From Saururus chinensis (taxonomy: Eukaryota > Streptophyta > Magnoliopsida > Piperales > Saururaceae): 64,000 nucleotides of DNA. The translations under genes and the position numbers were made by a program. Under the pieces are notes generated by a model. It was given only the letters and a program-made list of their open reading frames with translations, did not search any database and had not been told where the DNA came from. Numbering within the stretch: the stretch's first letter is position 1; every line of letters begins with the position of its first letter. Positions 1 to 11,370 of this stretch are shown here, piece after piece. The stretch covers positions 33,106,014 through 33,170,013 of the forward strand of contig CP141144.1 of NCBI GenBank assembly GCA_035235625.1, given 5' to 3'.

Positions 1-1
1 C

Positions 2-731
2 TAGACGGAGGTGGTTAACCGTTGCCTGGAACAGTATCTTCGATGCTTTACTATGATGCAGCCCCATCGCTAGCTCTAGCTTCTTCCTTGAGCCGAGTGG
101 TCTTATAATACTACCTATCATACACGCGTTGGGTTCTTGCTGTTTGAGGTGCTCTATGGCCGTCCACCATATATAGTCTTTTCATATGTCCCTCACTGTT
201 CTTCTATGGCAAAAGTGGACTATATGTTACAGATGCGCGATGAGGTCTTACGCCAGCTGAAGATGAATTTGTCATCTGCCCAGAACTGGATGAAGCAGAT
301 CTATGATCGTCGTCATATGGATTGTGAGTATATCGTGGGTAATCTGGTTTATGTGTTGGTTCTCCCTCATTGACAGACCTCCTTGTTTCAGCCGAAGAAC
401 TCTAAGCTTGTTCCCCGTTTCCATGGTTACTGTGACCTACCGACTGGCTTTGCCCCCTGACTTTTTGGTTCACACTGTCTTTCATGTGTCTCGTCTGCAA
501 TGATTTGTAGGTGACAAGTCCTTGGCAGTGGGTGCTCCTCCTCCTCCCCTGATGGGCCCATTTCCGCCTTCCGATCCTGTCCCTACTTCAGTGCTTGAAT
601 AGTGTTGGGTTCGTCGCTCTGGCCGCATTATTACTGAGGTCTTGATTTCTTGGCAAGGGTAGCCACTTGAAAACTCTACGTGGATGCCTGAGGATGATTT
701 TATGACTCGCTTCCTAGCTTGGTCGCCTTGA
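2..731 (+). pseudogene. Reina-type Ty3/gypsy pol 3' end (integrase tail plus chromodomain), broken
   Basis: The window opens inside an integrase. The frame from base 5 reads TEVVNRC, just after the catalytic Glu region, then the GPY-type segment with FEVLYGRPP (about 145-175) and a LVPRFHG stretch (about 400-425). A frameshift follows, then ALPPDFLVHTVFHVSRLQ (to 500) and a chromodomain-like tail with VLISWQG and STWMPEDDF. The tail ends with SP and a stop at 729-731. In-frame stops lie at 2-4, near 71-91 and at 371-373, mostly where the downstream relative has Trp, Gln or Arg. The chromodomain tail and small LTR fit the Reina lineage of chromoviruses (family knowledge). The rest of the element lies before base 1. 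It cannot encode a functional integrase. Confidence 0.85.
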
Positions 732-762
732 GGACAAGGTGAATAGCGGAAGCATGGTGGAG

Positions 763-1144
763 TGTTGTGCATGATGACCAGTCTCTTAGAGGACTCCCCC
801 AGACTCTACTTTATTGCTTTTACTTAGTTGCATTGAACTATTTATTATTGTAATAGTTTAGTATTTGCTTTGGTTTGGTATTTGGATGTAAAACTGTATT
901 GGTTCAATTAGTGGCCCAGGCTAGCCGAACCACTAATTGGCATGTCTCCTAGGGAACCGGGCTGGCCTGGGTTGGGTTGGGCATGATTCCCTAGAGGATT
1001 GGTTGTCCCCTATATGGGGCGATCCTCTCTTGTTTGATAGTATGCAATTGGAATTACTCATATTTTCTCCCCTTTCTTCCTTACATCTCCCCTTTCCCTA
1101 CCTAGATCTCCTAGGTGCCGATTGTGCCTACTCCAGGCACATCA
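763..1144 (+). repeat. 3' LTR of the upstream Reina-type element
   Basis: The 382-bp LTR starts TGTTGTGC after a purine-rich tract ending GGTGGAG and finishes GGCACATCA. The same termini bound the LTRs at 1190-1528 and 26408-26746. The middle is strongly diverged, so this is a different subfamily. It contains an inverted repeat (905-914 with 930-939) and a CCCC-TATAT-GGGG hairpin (1007-1019). The 5' flank is outside the window, so its target duplication cannot be tested. Confidence 0.8.
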
Positions 1145-1189
1145 TTGTGGTTGTTTGTATGTTTGAATCATTGTGTTGGATCATACTTG
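1145..1189. other. 45-bp spacer between two Reina-type elements
   Basis: This short stretch is the 3' flank of the upstream element and the 5' flank of the next one. Its last five bases (1185-1189, ACTTG) are the target duplication of the 1190-26746 element. With that element removed, it joins the sequence at 26752. Confidence 0.8.
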
Positions 1190-1528
1190 TGTTGTGCACG
1201 TGCACTTGATTCATTACTTGCCTTTATTTGAGTACATTAGACTATTATTTATTTTAGTACCTTAGGCTAGTTTCCCTTAAATCAGTGGTAGATTGGTATT
1301 ATTATTGTATGATGAACTAGTGTTAGGCACGCTAGTGGGCCACAATAGAACCGGGCCCACTAGCGGCACAAGTCCCAATGTTGGAGGGCACGACTCCCCA
1401 TAAAGGGTCGTCTCCTTCCTTGGGTTGGTATGCAAGCATATCAGTTTACTTCTTTGTTATTTTGTTACTTCTCCTTCCTCTCTCTCCTAGAACTTCCTGT
1501 ACTGATTATGCCTACGTCGGGCACATCA
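1190..1528 (+). repeat. 5' LTR of the Reina-type element
   Basis: It begins TGTTGTGCACG, ends CGGGCACATCA and is followed directly by a primer binding site. It holds a perfect 12-bp inverted repeat (1330-1341 with 1354-1365). A second short hairpin (1390-1398 with 1405-1411) has CATAAA as its loop, a possible TATA-like element. Confidence 0.95.
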
Positions 1529-1541
1529 TTGGTATCGGAGC
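1529..1541 (+). other. Primer binding site, initiator-Met tRNA type
   Basis: TTGGTATCGGAGC lies right after the 5' LTR. The common plant iMet primer site is TGGTATCAGAGC, so this copy differs at one base. Confidence 0.85.
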
Positions 1542-1559
1542 TTCTATCAATCCCCAGCC

Positions 1560-3492
1560 ATGGCAAGAGGCAAACAGGTGGCTAACGCTCCTAAAACTCA
1601 ACCCGTGAAGGAGACTGAGGTTTCAGCAGATGGTCCCTTACCCGCTACCACAGTCGCTCCGGCTGCCACAGAGGATTCCACGTTGGCGCAACTTGTTGCC
1701 ATGGTGCAGGTATTGACCACAACGGTTGACAAATGAATGGCCAACCAGTCAGCGCCTTCAGAACCCAATAGCGTCAGAACTCAGGAAGCCATCATGGAAA
1801 TTGGGGATTCTTCTCAGGGACCGAAGGACACACCCCTGGTCCTCCAACCATGGCTGATAGGGAGACACGTCAGTCCCATGTTCCCCTACCCATTGGACCA
1901 GCAGACTTGCTTGCTGATGGTGGACGTTAGGCCTGGGTTTCGCGAGGACCGCCAGGTGTTTGGGCAAATGGCCCTATGATGCCGCTGTTTGCTACTAGTC
2001 TTCGGGTTATGCCAGACAGGGAGGTACGTTAGCCTTACGCCCCCTTGTATGCTGGGCAGGCAGCCCTACCGGCCGAGGAGGGACTTTTGGCCTGGCCACC
2101 GCGAGGCGCGCCAAGTGTTCTGCCGAATGCCCCAATGATGCATCCCCCTCGGAACTTGCTTCTGAAGATCGACGATGATTGGGACGACCTTCATGGTCCT
2201 CGTGGTGGTCCTCGGGGAGGAGCGGAACCCCATTTAGCCTGCCTCCAGTTCCCACATTATAATGGGGATGACGACCTAGTGGAATGGCTGTATAAGGCGG
2301 AGAAGTTTTTCGCCTACCAGGGAACACATTCAGAGGCTGAACGGCTGCGCATAGCGGCCTTCCACCTAGACGGAGATGCTTCAGTATGGTTCCAGAGTTT
2401 TGAGAAGGAGGTGCGCTACCCCACTTGGATTGCCTTTTCCAATGAATTGTTCATCCAGTTCGGCCCAAATGAGTTCCAAGACTTCAACGAGATGCTCTCC
2501 TCCATGCGACAAACATCCACCATCTGAGCCTATTATACAGAGTTCATGAAGCTGGCCAACTGCCTACCTGAGTGGCTGGTGGCAGCCTTGGTGGGTACGT
2601 TTAAGAGAGGGCTCAAACCGGAGATTTTTGAGGAGATACGCCATTTTCCTTGTTCTAGCATGCGGGATGTCGTGCACCACACACGCATCGAAGAAGAGAA
2701 ACTAGCTCGCTAGAGGCATAGGGGTCGGCTTGGAACTTTTCCGTGGGTTGCTGTGCTTGCCTCCCCGAGCGCCGCCCCAGCCAACAGTTTAGCTGCTGGC
2801 CGCTTTGGTCCATAGACCCCTCAGGTCGGGCTGATTTTTTGTCGTCTCACTCTGGCTCAGATGGAGGAACGTCGTGCAAAGGGCCTTTGTTTTCTGTGCA
2901 ATGAGAAGTTCATTCCAGGGCACCGTTGTTCCGTCAAGGGTAGTCTATTAGTGGAAAAGGTCAATGAAGAGAGGGAGGTGGGAGGCGGGTCTGACTCCGT
3001 AAGCTATGATGACACGCTGCCAGAGATTTCTATTCATGCCTTCTCAGGGGCATTTACCCCACGCACAAAGCGAGTACAGGGTTATCTCAAGCGGCAGCAG
3101 GTGGCCATTCTGATTGACAGTGGGTGTACTCACAATTTCATTAACGACAAAGTCGCCCAGCGACTAGGCTGTTTCATATCTGACTCAACGCCCTTTGATG
3201 TATCGATCAGTGATGGCAAGCACCTCCAGAGCTCCAGCGTTTGTACCCAGGTAGCGCTCTCCATTGAAGGTCACACATTCATGACCAACCTCTTTCTGCT
3301 TCCTACCAAGGGGGCGGACGTGGTACTAGGGGTGCAGTGGCTCCAAGAACTCAGGGACGTGTTATGGAAATTTAAGGCCCTGGTGATGGACTTTGCGCTA
3401 AACGGGCAGCGGGTGCGCCTCCAAGTCTCTCAGCCGGGCACTCTCCATTCTGCTCAATCGACGGGGTCCTTATTCCAGTTTGCATCTCAGGG
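1560..3492 (+). pseudogene. Reina-type gag and protease, broken
   Basis: ATG at 1560 opens a gag that runs in one frame to 1979, with a TGA at 1734 in a likely Arg codon. After a frameshift, the frame from 2045 carries the conserved gag core (FPHYNGDDDLVEWLYKAEKF near 2240-2310) and a zinc knuckle CFLCNEKFIPGHRC at 2888-2932, the spacing variant usual in Reina-type gags. An aspartic protease follows with DSGCTHNF at 3116 and downstream VVLGVQWLQ. Further stops lie at 2525, 2711 and 2813. The protease-RT linker is split at 3497 by a solo LTR. Gag would form the particle and the protease would process it; neither can be made from this copy. Confidence 0.9.
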
Positions 3493-3497
3493 GCTAC

Positions 3498-4877
3498 TGA
3501 TAAGTATGAAATATATATCTATTTTATATGCCTTTTTACCTTATTTGCTAGTATAGATTAGGTTAATTTAGAGTTAGTTATAGTTTATTTAGATTAAGAT
3601 AGTTATTAATATTTTAGTTTAATTATTAATTATAGTTATTAGTCGTTTAGATATGTATTTAAATCAAGTTGGAATTTTAGTTATATTCTACATGTTTAAA
3701 ATATGATATTTTATATTTAAATTATGTTTAAAATAATTAAAAATAGTCTTGACATGCTTTAAGGTGATTTGGACAACTTTTCGGAATTATAACCAAGTTA
3801 GAAATTAATATGAACATGAAGAAAAGCTTAATGAACATAATATGGACTGTCCAGATTGCAGAAACACTGTAGCCATTCGAACGGGACCACTTACCGTTCT
3901 ATCCAGATAACGTGATTTTGAAGAAAATACAGTTCAAGCGTTCGAACGGGCATGCAAGGCGCTCGAATGGGATAACGTGCAGTTTCCTAGTTTTAGCCAA
4001 TTTTCAATCCTTTTCATATTGGACTTCTTCCTACGGATCTTATGCATATAAAAAGACATATTTGGCTTGAAACCAGAGGATTCCAGTAGATTTTCTAAAG
4101 AGAAAAAAGGAAGAAGAAGATGGAAGAGAACTCAAAGCTTTTAATGGAGATTCAAGTGCTTTCTTCTACAATGGAAGGCTAGACTTTTCTTTTACTTAGG
4201 AGTTGATGAAGCTATAGATAGGTTTCAGTTTCTTTTCTTTTTAATTTAGATCTCAGTTGTGAATGATGATAATTATATGATAAAGATTTCCTTTTTAATG
4301 GAAGAACTTTTCATGTTTATTCAAATCTATGTTGATTTCTTGTCTTGTAGATGATAAATTGATGTGGTTTTGATATTTTCATCAATTCTAATTTCTGTGA
4401 TTTAGATGAGATGGTCACACAATAGTTTTAATGTTCAGATAATTAATGACATGGACGAGTTATACTAAGATTAGATGGGTCATGCCTATAGCTAGTTTAG
4501 TGTAGATGATTCGTGATATTGTCGAAGATAGTTCACGCCATAGAATTTAATTAATGATTCTTTCTAAAGTAATTCTAGCTTGTAGCTGAGAATTCTTGTT
4601 AATATTCACACTAGATTTAGATTAAAAGTTAAGAAATTGTTATGGTTCTATAGTGGATTCGATTTCCTAAGTAATTTTCATCATATTAATCTCTTGTTTT
4701 TAAACTAGTTGATTTCTTTCCTTTACCTAATTAAAGTTTAAGTTTGATTTAGTTTTCAATCAGCAAATTCCTCTTTAGATTTAGTAATACATCCGTCCCT
4801 GAGGTTCAACAACCCTTAAATACTTATCCTAGTACAATTACCTTGTACACTTGCAAAGGGTTAATTATAAACGATCA
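3498..4877 (+). mobile_element. Solo LTR of an Athila/Tat-like element inserted in the Reina polyprotein
   Basis: The 1380-bp LTR starts TGATAAGTATG and ends AAACGATCA, flanked by an exact duplication GCTAC (3493-3497 and 4878-4882). Sequence and ends match the LTRs at 18553-19986 and 24531-25741, so it is the same or a sister family. No internal sequence remains, which is the usual result of recombination between two LTRs. It contains TTCGAACG-type motifs (3868-3975). Confidence 0.95.
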
Positions 4878-6726
4878 GCTACTTCTTCAGCAACGGGCAT
4901 CGGTGGACGTCCTGCAAGAGGAGTTGCCACAGGATCTCAACTTATTGGTGGAGTATAGTGCAGTGTTCGCTGAACCGCATGGCCTTCCTCCGGTGTGATC
5001 ACATGATCACTCTATTCCTATCCTGCCAGGTGCATCTCCAGCCAATGTCTGTCCTTACCACTACCCGTACATTCTGAAAGCTGAAATCGAACGTCTTGTG
5101 GCTGACATGCTTCATTCTGGTGTCATTCATCCGAGCACAAGTCCCTTCTCTTCTCTAGTGCTATTGGTTCATAAGAAGGATGGTACTTGGAGCTTCTGTG
5201 TTGATTACTGGGCTTTGAATGCTATCATAGTGAATGACAAATATCCTATACCGGTGGTGGAGGAGCTTCTGGACGAGCTGTCCGGTGCTACTGTATTCAG
5301 TAAACTCGACCTTCAATCAGGTTATCATCAAATTTGGATGCAGCCCACCGATGTGCACAAGACCGCCTTCCGCACTCATGACGGCGACTTCGAGTTCCTT
5401 GTTATGCCGTTCGGCCTAACGAATTCCCCCTCCACATTCTAGAGCCTTATGAATGACCTCTTCCGGCCCTTCCTCCACCGCTTCATTTTGGTGTTCTTCG
5501 ATGATATCCTTGTCTATAGTAAGTCATGGGGCGAATACTTGGAGCATCTCAGGTCTATCTTTGCTATCCTGACAGCTAATTCATTGTTTCTTAAACATTC
5601 AAAGTGTTCATTTGGCAGCCCACAGGTGGAATATTTGGGTCATATTATCTCTCATGATGGCATTGCAACAGACTCCTCTAAGGTGACCGCCATGCTATCC
5701 TGGCCATCCCCTACTTGAGCCCGGGTGCTTCGAGGGTTCCTCGGCCTAACTGGCTATTATCGGCGATTTATTCACCGCTATGGCGAGAATGTTCACCCTC
5801 TTACTCAGCTATTACAGAAGGGAGCATTCCGCTAGTCTGACACTGCCCAGGCGGCCTTAGAGGAATTGAAGCAAGCTATGGCGACCGCCCCTGTTTTGAT
5901 CCTTCCTGATTTCAGCCAGCCATTTGTGGTCGAGACCGATGCTTTGGATGCAGGCCTGGGGGCAGTACTACTTCAGGAGGAGTGTCCCATTGCTTATTTC
6001 AGCAAGGCTTTGGCTGGCCGCTCCCTATCCCTATCTGTCTACGAGAAAGAGATGCTAGCCATTGTCCTCGCAGTTGACAAATGGCGCCCTTATTTGCTTG
6101 GCAGGCGGTTTCTCAATTGTACTGACCACCAACCGCTCAAGTATTTTCTCGAACAGCGGGTGTCCACTCTAACGCAGCAGCGGTGGATCAGCAAGCTCCT
6201 GGGCTATGACTATGAGGTTGTATACAAGAAGGGATCCGACAACACCGTGGCCAATGCCCTGTCTCACCGTTCCACTACAGGTTCGTGTTTGACTATTTCT
6301 GGTCCGGTTTGTACATTCCTTGATGAATTGCAACTGGCGTATCAGGATGATTCTTCAACCCTGATTGCGGCCCACCAATCTGACCTGTCAGTGCGCCCTT
6401 GCTTTGCATGGAGGGATGGCCTTCTCTTCTGGAAGGACCATCTATGGGTTCCTAAGGTTACAGATCTTCACCAGCGTATCATCGCCCTCTTCCATGCCTC
6501 CCCCTTGGTAGGTCATGAGGGTGCCCTCCACACCTATAAACTGGGCAGTCAGAGCTTCTTGTGGCAAGGAATATGCCGAGATGTGACTACTTATGTGGCC
6601 GCTTGTGATGTCCGTCAGCGTGCTAAGTCCACCACCACATCTCCTGCCGGTTTGCTTCAGCCATTGCCCATCCCGGATAAGGTTTGGGAGGACGTTTCTA
6701 TAGATTTTGTGGAGGCCTTACCGTTG
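4878..6726 (+). pseudogene. Reina-type pol part 1: RT, RNase H and integrase start
   Basis: One reading frame holds reverse transcriptase ([15 protein letters not shown] near 5165; FFDDILVYS, the YxDD-type site, near 5494; [12 protein letters not shown] near 5404), RNase H (ETDALDAGLGAVL near 5930; CTDHQPLKYF near 6118) and the integrase N-terminus. The integrase zinc finger is damaged: the CxxC is CDVRQ. The first catalytic Asp of integrase (SIDF) is near 6702. Stops at 4997, 5440, 5716 and 5833 fit Gln, Arg and Trp codons changed by C-to-T or G-to-A. DYW for DYR near 5208 is the same change type. The minus-strand element at 6727 cuts the reading between the first and second catalytic Asp. 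Confidence 0.92.
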
Positions 6727-7382
6727 TGTCATGCCCCGGCGATGCTCGACCTGAGCTGAACCCGGTCCAAGGGCCGGTCAAGCGCGTGGGGGCGACGAAT
6801 TGAAATTGAGAAACGATCTAGCGTAAGACTTAACCCTAACCATGGGTGATTAACAGAATTACGGAGTACGCACAATCCTTTGAGCAAGAGTAAATAAGAA
6901 GGAAAGAAAGAGTGTTGCTTATTACAAAGTAAACAACTAATCTTAAACCCACATGCTTAGTTAATTAGCCCACACTGGCTCAAATAAGTCTTAAGCAAAC
7001 ATAACTGTAAAATGTGACATAAATCCAAAACAAGAACCCTACACAAAGGTTCTAAACATAAGCATGAAACAAAAGAAGATAAGTCAGACAACGATCTCCA
7101 AGATCACATCCAAGCCATCTCTGACCTTTCCTCAAAGAGGAGATCCTGTCCATCTCCGTGTCGCACCATGCAGCTCCAAATAAAAACACATGAAAGAGGG
7201 GTAAGTTTAACAAACTCAGCAATGGTTTTTAATATCACTATCAACATCGAAAATACGATAGCATAGCAATAAGATTATTCAGATCAAAGATTTACATGGT
7301 GCATCAGTTTCTGATCACGCATACACATCACCTAAAACTGCATCATAATGCATAATCCACATAATTTCATTCTCATCAAAAT

Positions 7383-7670
7383 ACCCTGCATAAAATATAT
7401 CTCTAACATACATTTTCCATCATGCATCACATCAAATTCAACCTGCATAGATGTATCTCTAACATACATATTCCCACATGCATCACATCACACTCAACTT
7501 GCATGGATGTATCTCTAACATACATATTCCCACATGCATCATATCATACTCAACCTGCATGGATGTATCTTTAACATACATATTTCCACATGCATCATAT
7601 CATACTCAACCTGCATGGATGTATCTCTAACATACATATTCCTACATGCATCATATCATAACATCCTCCA
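7383..7670. repeat. 56-bp minisatellite inside the LTR, about 5 copies
   Basis: Five units each carry CTGCATGGATGTATCTCTAA followed by CATACATATT and CATGCATCA. The matching array in the partner LTR is at 15418-15705. The array generates a spurious His-rich open frame. Confidence 0.9.
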
Positions 7671-8892
7671 TCAAGGAGTAATCACAAATTTGGTGTCACA
7701 CAGACGGGACATAGACAAGACCACGAAGGCGTGTCAAGGTCCAAAATTCTACACAAGAATTCAAGAAAGATCGGGGCTGTCAATCCCTAATGCTGCTCGC
7801 CCTGGACAATCCTGGCCAAGGATGTCCCATTCTCACACAGACAATCTAGAGCAGGGGTGTTTGCCCAGGGACATCTCCTGCGGAGGGAAGAGCTCGAGTT
7901 CTTACACAGAGATACCTAGAACACGTGGTAGTGGGTGCACATGGCATACCACACTGGATTCTCAGGGTTCAGATGACACTCATAATAACATTCTCACAAT
8001 CCGCAAGACAAGTACACAACTCGTCCCCACATCATTCCATTTAATTAGACTCAACCATGGGGAGTGCACTCGTTCCACACAGGAACTCAAATCAAAATAT
8101 GTCCTTTCGGACCAATCAACTTACGATTAATCCACGATCGATCAATCCGGCATACAATTTCACCACATTGCATCCAATCGGTCAAATTCGATTAACCTCG
8201 ATGAAGCCTCAATTTGAAATCCATTTTCATGATGCATGCAGCATGGTACATACGTGGGCAAGGCATATATGAATCCTAATCCATGATAAGTGCTTTTATC
8301 AGCCCCTAATGCATCATTCATAAGCACAATATTAAGCTTCAACATCAACATTTAACCCCCACATGTGTGTGTGTGTAACTAGTAGAAGCACTCCACACAA
8401 GCCATGTCAACATGATTGAAATTAAACTCACTACCACACTACACATGTGAATTACCATCTAAACATGAATTCCAGTGGAAATCATAGGAGAAGAAACGTT
8501 GAAATCATAACTCAAATCAAAACTCAACCACAAAGGTTAAACACATATAAGATCATTCATTTCATCATTGAGTCATGGCATTCACCAACATTCACACATC
8601 AACTAACTACGTTCTATCATGACAAATCAGTCCATTAATACGTTGTAGTTCCACTGAAAATATGCTTAATCAAAAGGAATCAACCATTCATAATTTCAAG
8701 ATGACAATTCCAACATCATGCCACAAAACATAAGTCATTCCACAAATTTCTAAGCATATATCTCAATTCCATAACCTCAATAGCATGTCTTTCCAGTAGC
8801 ATAACATAGCTTAAATCACTCCACATTCATATAAAATTGGCAAGTTAAAGTGGAATCATCAAAATAAACATCATGCATTAGAACACCAATCT

Positions 8893-9075
8893 GCTGTGTA
8901 GCCATTCGAACGCCCTTCAAAACGTTCGAATGGTTAAACGTAAAAATTTGAAATTTATAGTTTGACCGTTCGAACGCCTAGCTGGCGGTTCGATCGGCTG
9001 AGCTGGAAAATTGTCGTTCCGATAGTGTTGCTGTTCGAAAGGCCCAGAAGGGCTGTTCGAAAGCCAACAAGGCAG
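8893..9075. promoter_or_regulatory. TTCGAA(CG) motif cluster in the 3' LTR
   Basis: Several copies of TTCGAACG and close variants (TTCGAATGG, TTCGATCGG, TTCGAAAGG) occur within about 180 bp. Their core is a palindrome. The same cluster is in the other LTR at 16930-17105. A regulatory role is inference only. Confidence 0.4.
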
Positions 9076-10153
9076 AACTGAACCATCTTCTTCCTTTTGC
9101 AAATCCAAACTGAAACACCATTGATAACACTTCAAATCCACATCTAACACCCTAATCATCATCAAAAGTCCTTCTTGACTTCCAGAATGTTAAACTATAT
9201 CATAATAATGCAAAACCCTAAGAAAATCAGGATTAAATATTTCCATTTTCTAATCATGCCATTAACACACCAAATCAAATAACTACATTCGAAATAAGCC
9301 AAAAATCAAGGGTTTTACCATGGATAAACTGAGATTTCAAAGACCCATTACTTTAGCACTTAATTAAGCTTGGATTTGAAGGTCACCCTTCTTAAAAGCC
9401 TTCCAAAAACATTGAGTTTGAATTAAACTCCATTAAAAATTGATTTACCAAAGAAATCCCTAATTAAAACTTAGATCTAGAGCTTGTTGATTGTAATAAT
9501 CGAATTTTGAAAGCTAGGGTTTGTAGTAAAACACAAATCAGTAGTTTTTTATGTCCAAAAACGGATTGAAACAAAGGGGAAATGGTAGATTTAGAAGAGA
9601 TTAAGAAGAAAGCTAGGGTTTAGTGCTTAATTAGAGTAGGCTTACCTTAATCGCTTTCTAATCCATTCCTAATTGGGGATTAGGCCAAACCTCCCTCCTT
9701 AGCCTATTCCTAAAAATGGAAATGGCTCCGGTTTGCCCTTTTATAGTAAGGGTTGGGGTATGTATGGGTTAGTTATGGGGTGTAAATAGGAAAAGTAGGC
9801 TAAAAATGGGTATTTTTGCAAATTTAAGCCCTAATTAAGCCTAATAAAATTATAAAAATTTTTGTATGACCTTAAGTAAATATCTGGGTTCATTTGACCC
9901 AAAAATCAAAATTTTGACGGTGGGGCCCACAGGGGTCCCGCCAAAACCTTAATTTTTGAAAAAATAGTAAAAATTCAGAAAAATCCCAAAAATTAACATT
10001 TGTTTTAAAATCACTTAAGACCACTAATCTAAAACTTGATTTTGATTAAAACCATCTTGAACATGATTTATTTCACGAAACTGCCGAATAGATCAGAAAA
10101 TGAACTAATCTCACGATAACCGATAATTAAAGAAAACAAATTCTGGTTTTGAG

Positions 10154-10162
10154 CCCTCTTAG
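10154..10162 (-). other. Polypurine tract of the Tekay/Del-like element
   Basis: On the minus strand CTAAGAGGG lies between the end of pol and the 3' LTR, preceded by a GGGGGACCAAAATTC stretch typical of this lineage. Confidence 0.6.
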
Positions 10163-10185
10163 GAATTTTGGTCCCCCAAAATTCG

Positions 10186-11370
10186 CTAGAGATCAGCGGC
10201 AAAAAGATGAGGGTACTTCATTCTGATCTCGTCCTCCGTTTCCCACGTGGCTTCCTCGACTCCATGATTCCTCCACAACACCTTCACGAGTGGGATTGCC
10301 TTTTGCCGAAGTACCTTCTCTTTACGGTCAAGAATCTGGATAGGTACCTCCTCGTAGGAAAGATTTTCCTGGAGCTCCAACGGTTCAAAATCCAAGACAT
10401 GAGTGGGATCCGGCTCATACTTCCGAAGAAGTGAGACGTGGAATACATTATGGATATCGGCCAATCGGGCTAGAAGTGCTACCCGATATACTGTGACGCC
10501 AATCTGCTCCAAGATCTCGAATGGACCAATAAAATGAGGTGGCAACTTTCCCCATTGTCCAAATCGAACAACACCACGAGTCAGAGAGATCTTAAGGAAA
10601 ACATGGTCACCAACACCAAACTCCAACTCCCACCGTCTCCTATCGGCATAACTCTTCTGACGGCTCTGAGCTGCCTGCGACCTCTCCCAGATGAGGCGTA
10701 TCTTCTCCACTGACTGCTGGATAAGATCTGGGCCAGTGAGAAGGTGATCTCCAACCTCACTCCAACACAAAGGTGATCGGCAAGGACGCCCATAAAGCGC
10801 CTCGAAAGGTGCCATCCGGATGCTCGCTTGGTAGCTATTATTATAAGAAAAGTCAACCAGCGGCAAATGTTGCTCCCAACTTCCTCTCCACTCAAGGATA
10901 CAAGCCCAATGCATGTCCTCAAGCATCTGAATGGTCCTTTCGGACTGTCCATCCGTCTGAGGGTGGTAGGCGGAGCTAAGATGTAGAGATGTGCCCAAAG
11001 CACCCTGAAAGCTCTGCCAAAACCTCGAAGTGAACCGCGGGTCACGGTCGGAGACAATAGATACTGGAATCCCGTGTAACCACACGATCTCCCTCATATA
11101 TAGAGCAGCCAAGACATCCAAAGGAGTAGTCATTCTAATCGCGAGGAAATGAGCGGACTTAGTAAGTCGATCAACAATCACCCAAACCACATCATTACCA
11201 CTCGGCGACCATGGCAATCCGGAAACGAAATCCATAGTGACGTGCTCCTACTTCCACTCCAAAATTGGAAGTGGTTGTAGTAAACTGCCTGGATGCCGAT
11301 GCTCTGCCTTGACTTGCTGACACACAAGGCATTTGGACACGTAGACCGCAATGTCCTTCTTCATCCCTGT
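10186..11370 (-). pseudogene. Tekay/Del-like integrase with C-terminal chromodomain
   Basis: Minus-strand reading gives the integrase core with all three acidic positions visible: TMDFVSGLP (near 11235), SDRDPRF (near 11050) and TDGQSE (near 10960). Then follow YNNSYQASI, FEALYGRPCRSP, a GPF..IGVTVYRVALL segment and FHVSLLRKY. The end (10186-10330) is a chromodomain-like VLWRNHGVEEATWETEDEIR. The HHCC finger begins in the upstream part ([10 protein letters not shown]) and continues across an in-frame TAG at 11371-11373 to CLVCQQ. A second TAG at 11248-11250 replaces Trp in EWKW. Both stops fit Trp TGG to TAG. The core is otherwise well preserved, so this was an active element fairly recently. 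Confidence 0.93.

Larger units (their letters stand above)
6727..10153 (-). repeat. 3' LTR of the Tekay/Del-like element
   Basis: This copy matches 14762-18201 along most of its length, including a 56-bp minisatellite, a TG microsatellite near 8365 and a TTCGAACG cluster. At its inner edge the terminal ~18 bases found in the partner (TGTAAGGACCC on the minus strand) are missing or replaced next to the polypurine tract. Confidence 0.9.

Noticed and set aside
7534..8130. 198-residue open frame repeated at 15569-16165
   Set aside because: Both lie in the two LTRs of one element and start in the 56-bp minisatellite. They are identical by LTR duplication, not by gene conservation.
8893..9075. Heat-shock elements
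   Set aside because: A heat-shock element needs alternating TTC and GAA blocks with two-base gaps. Here TTC and GAA are adjacent, so the motif does not fit.
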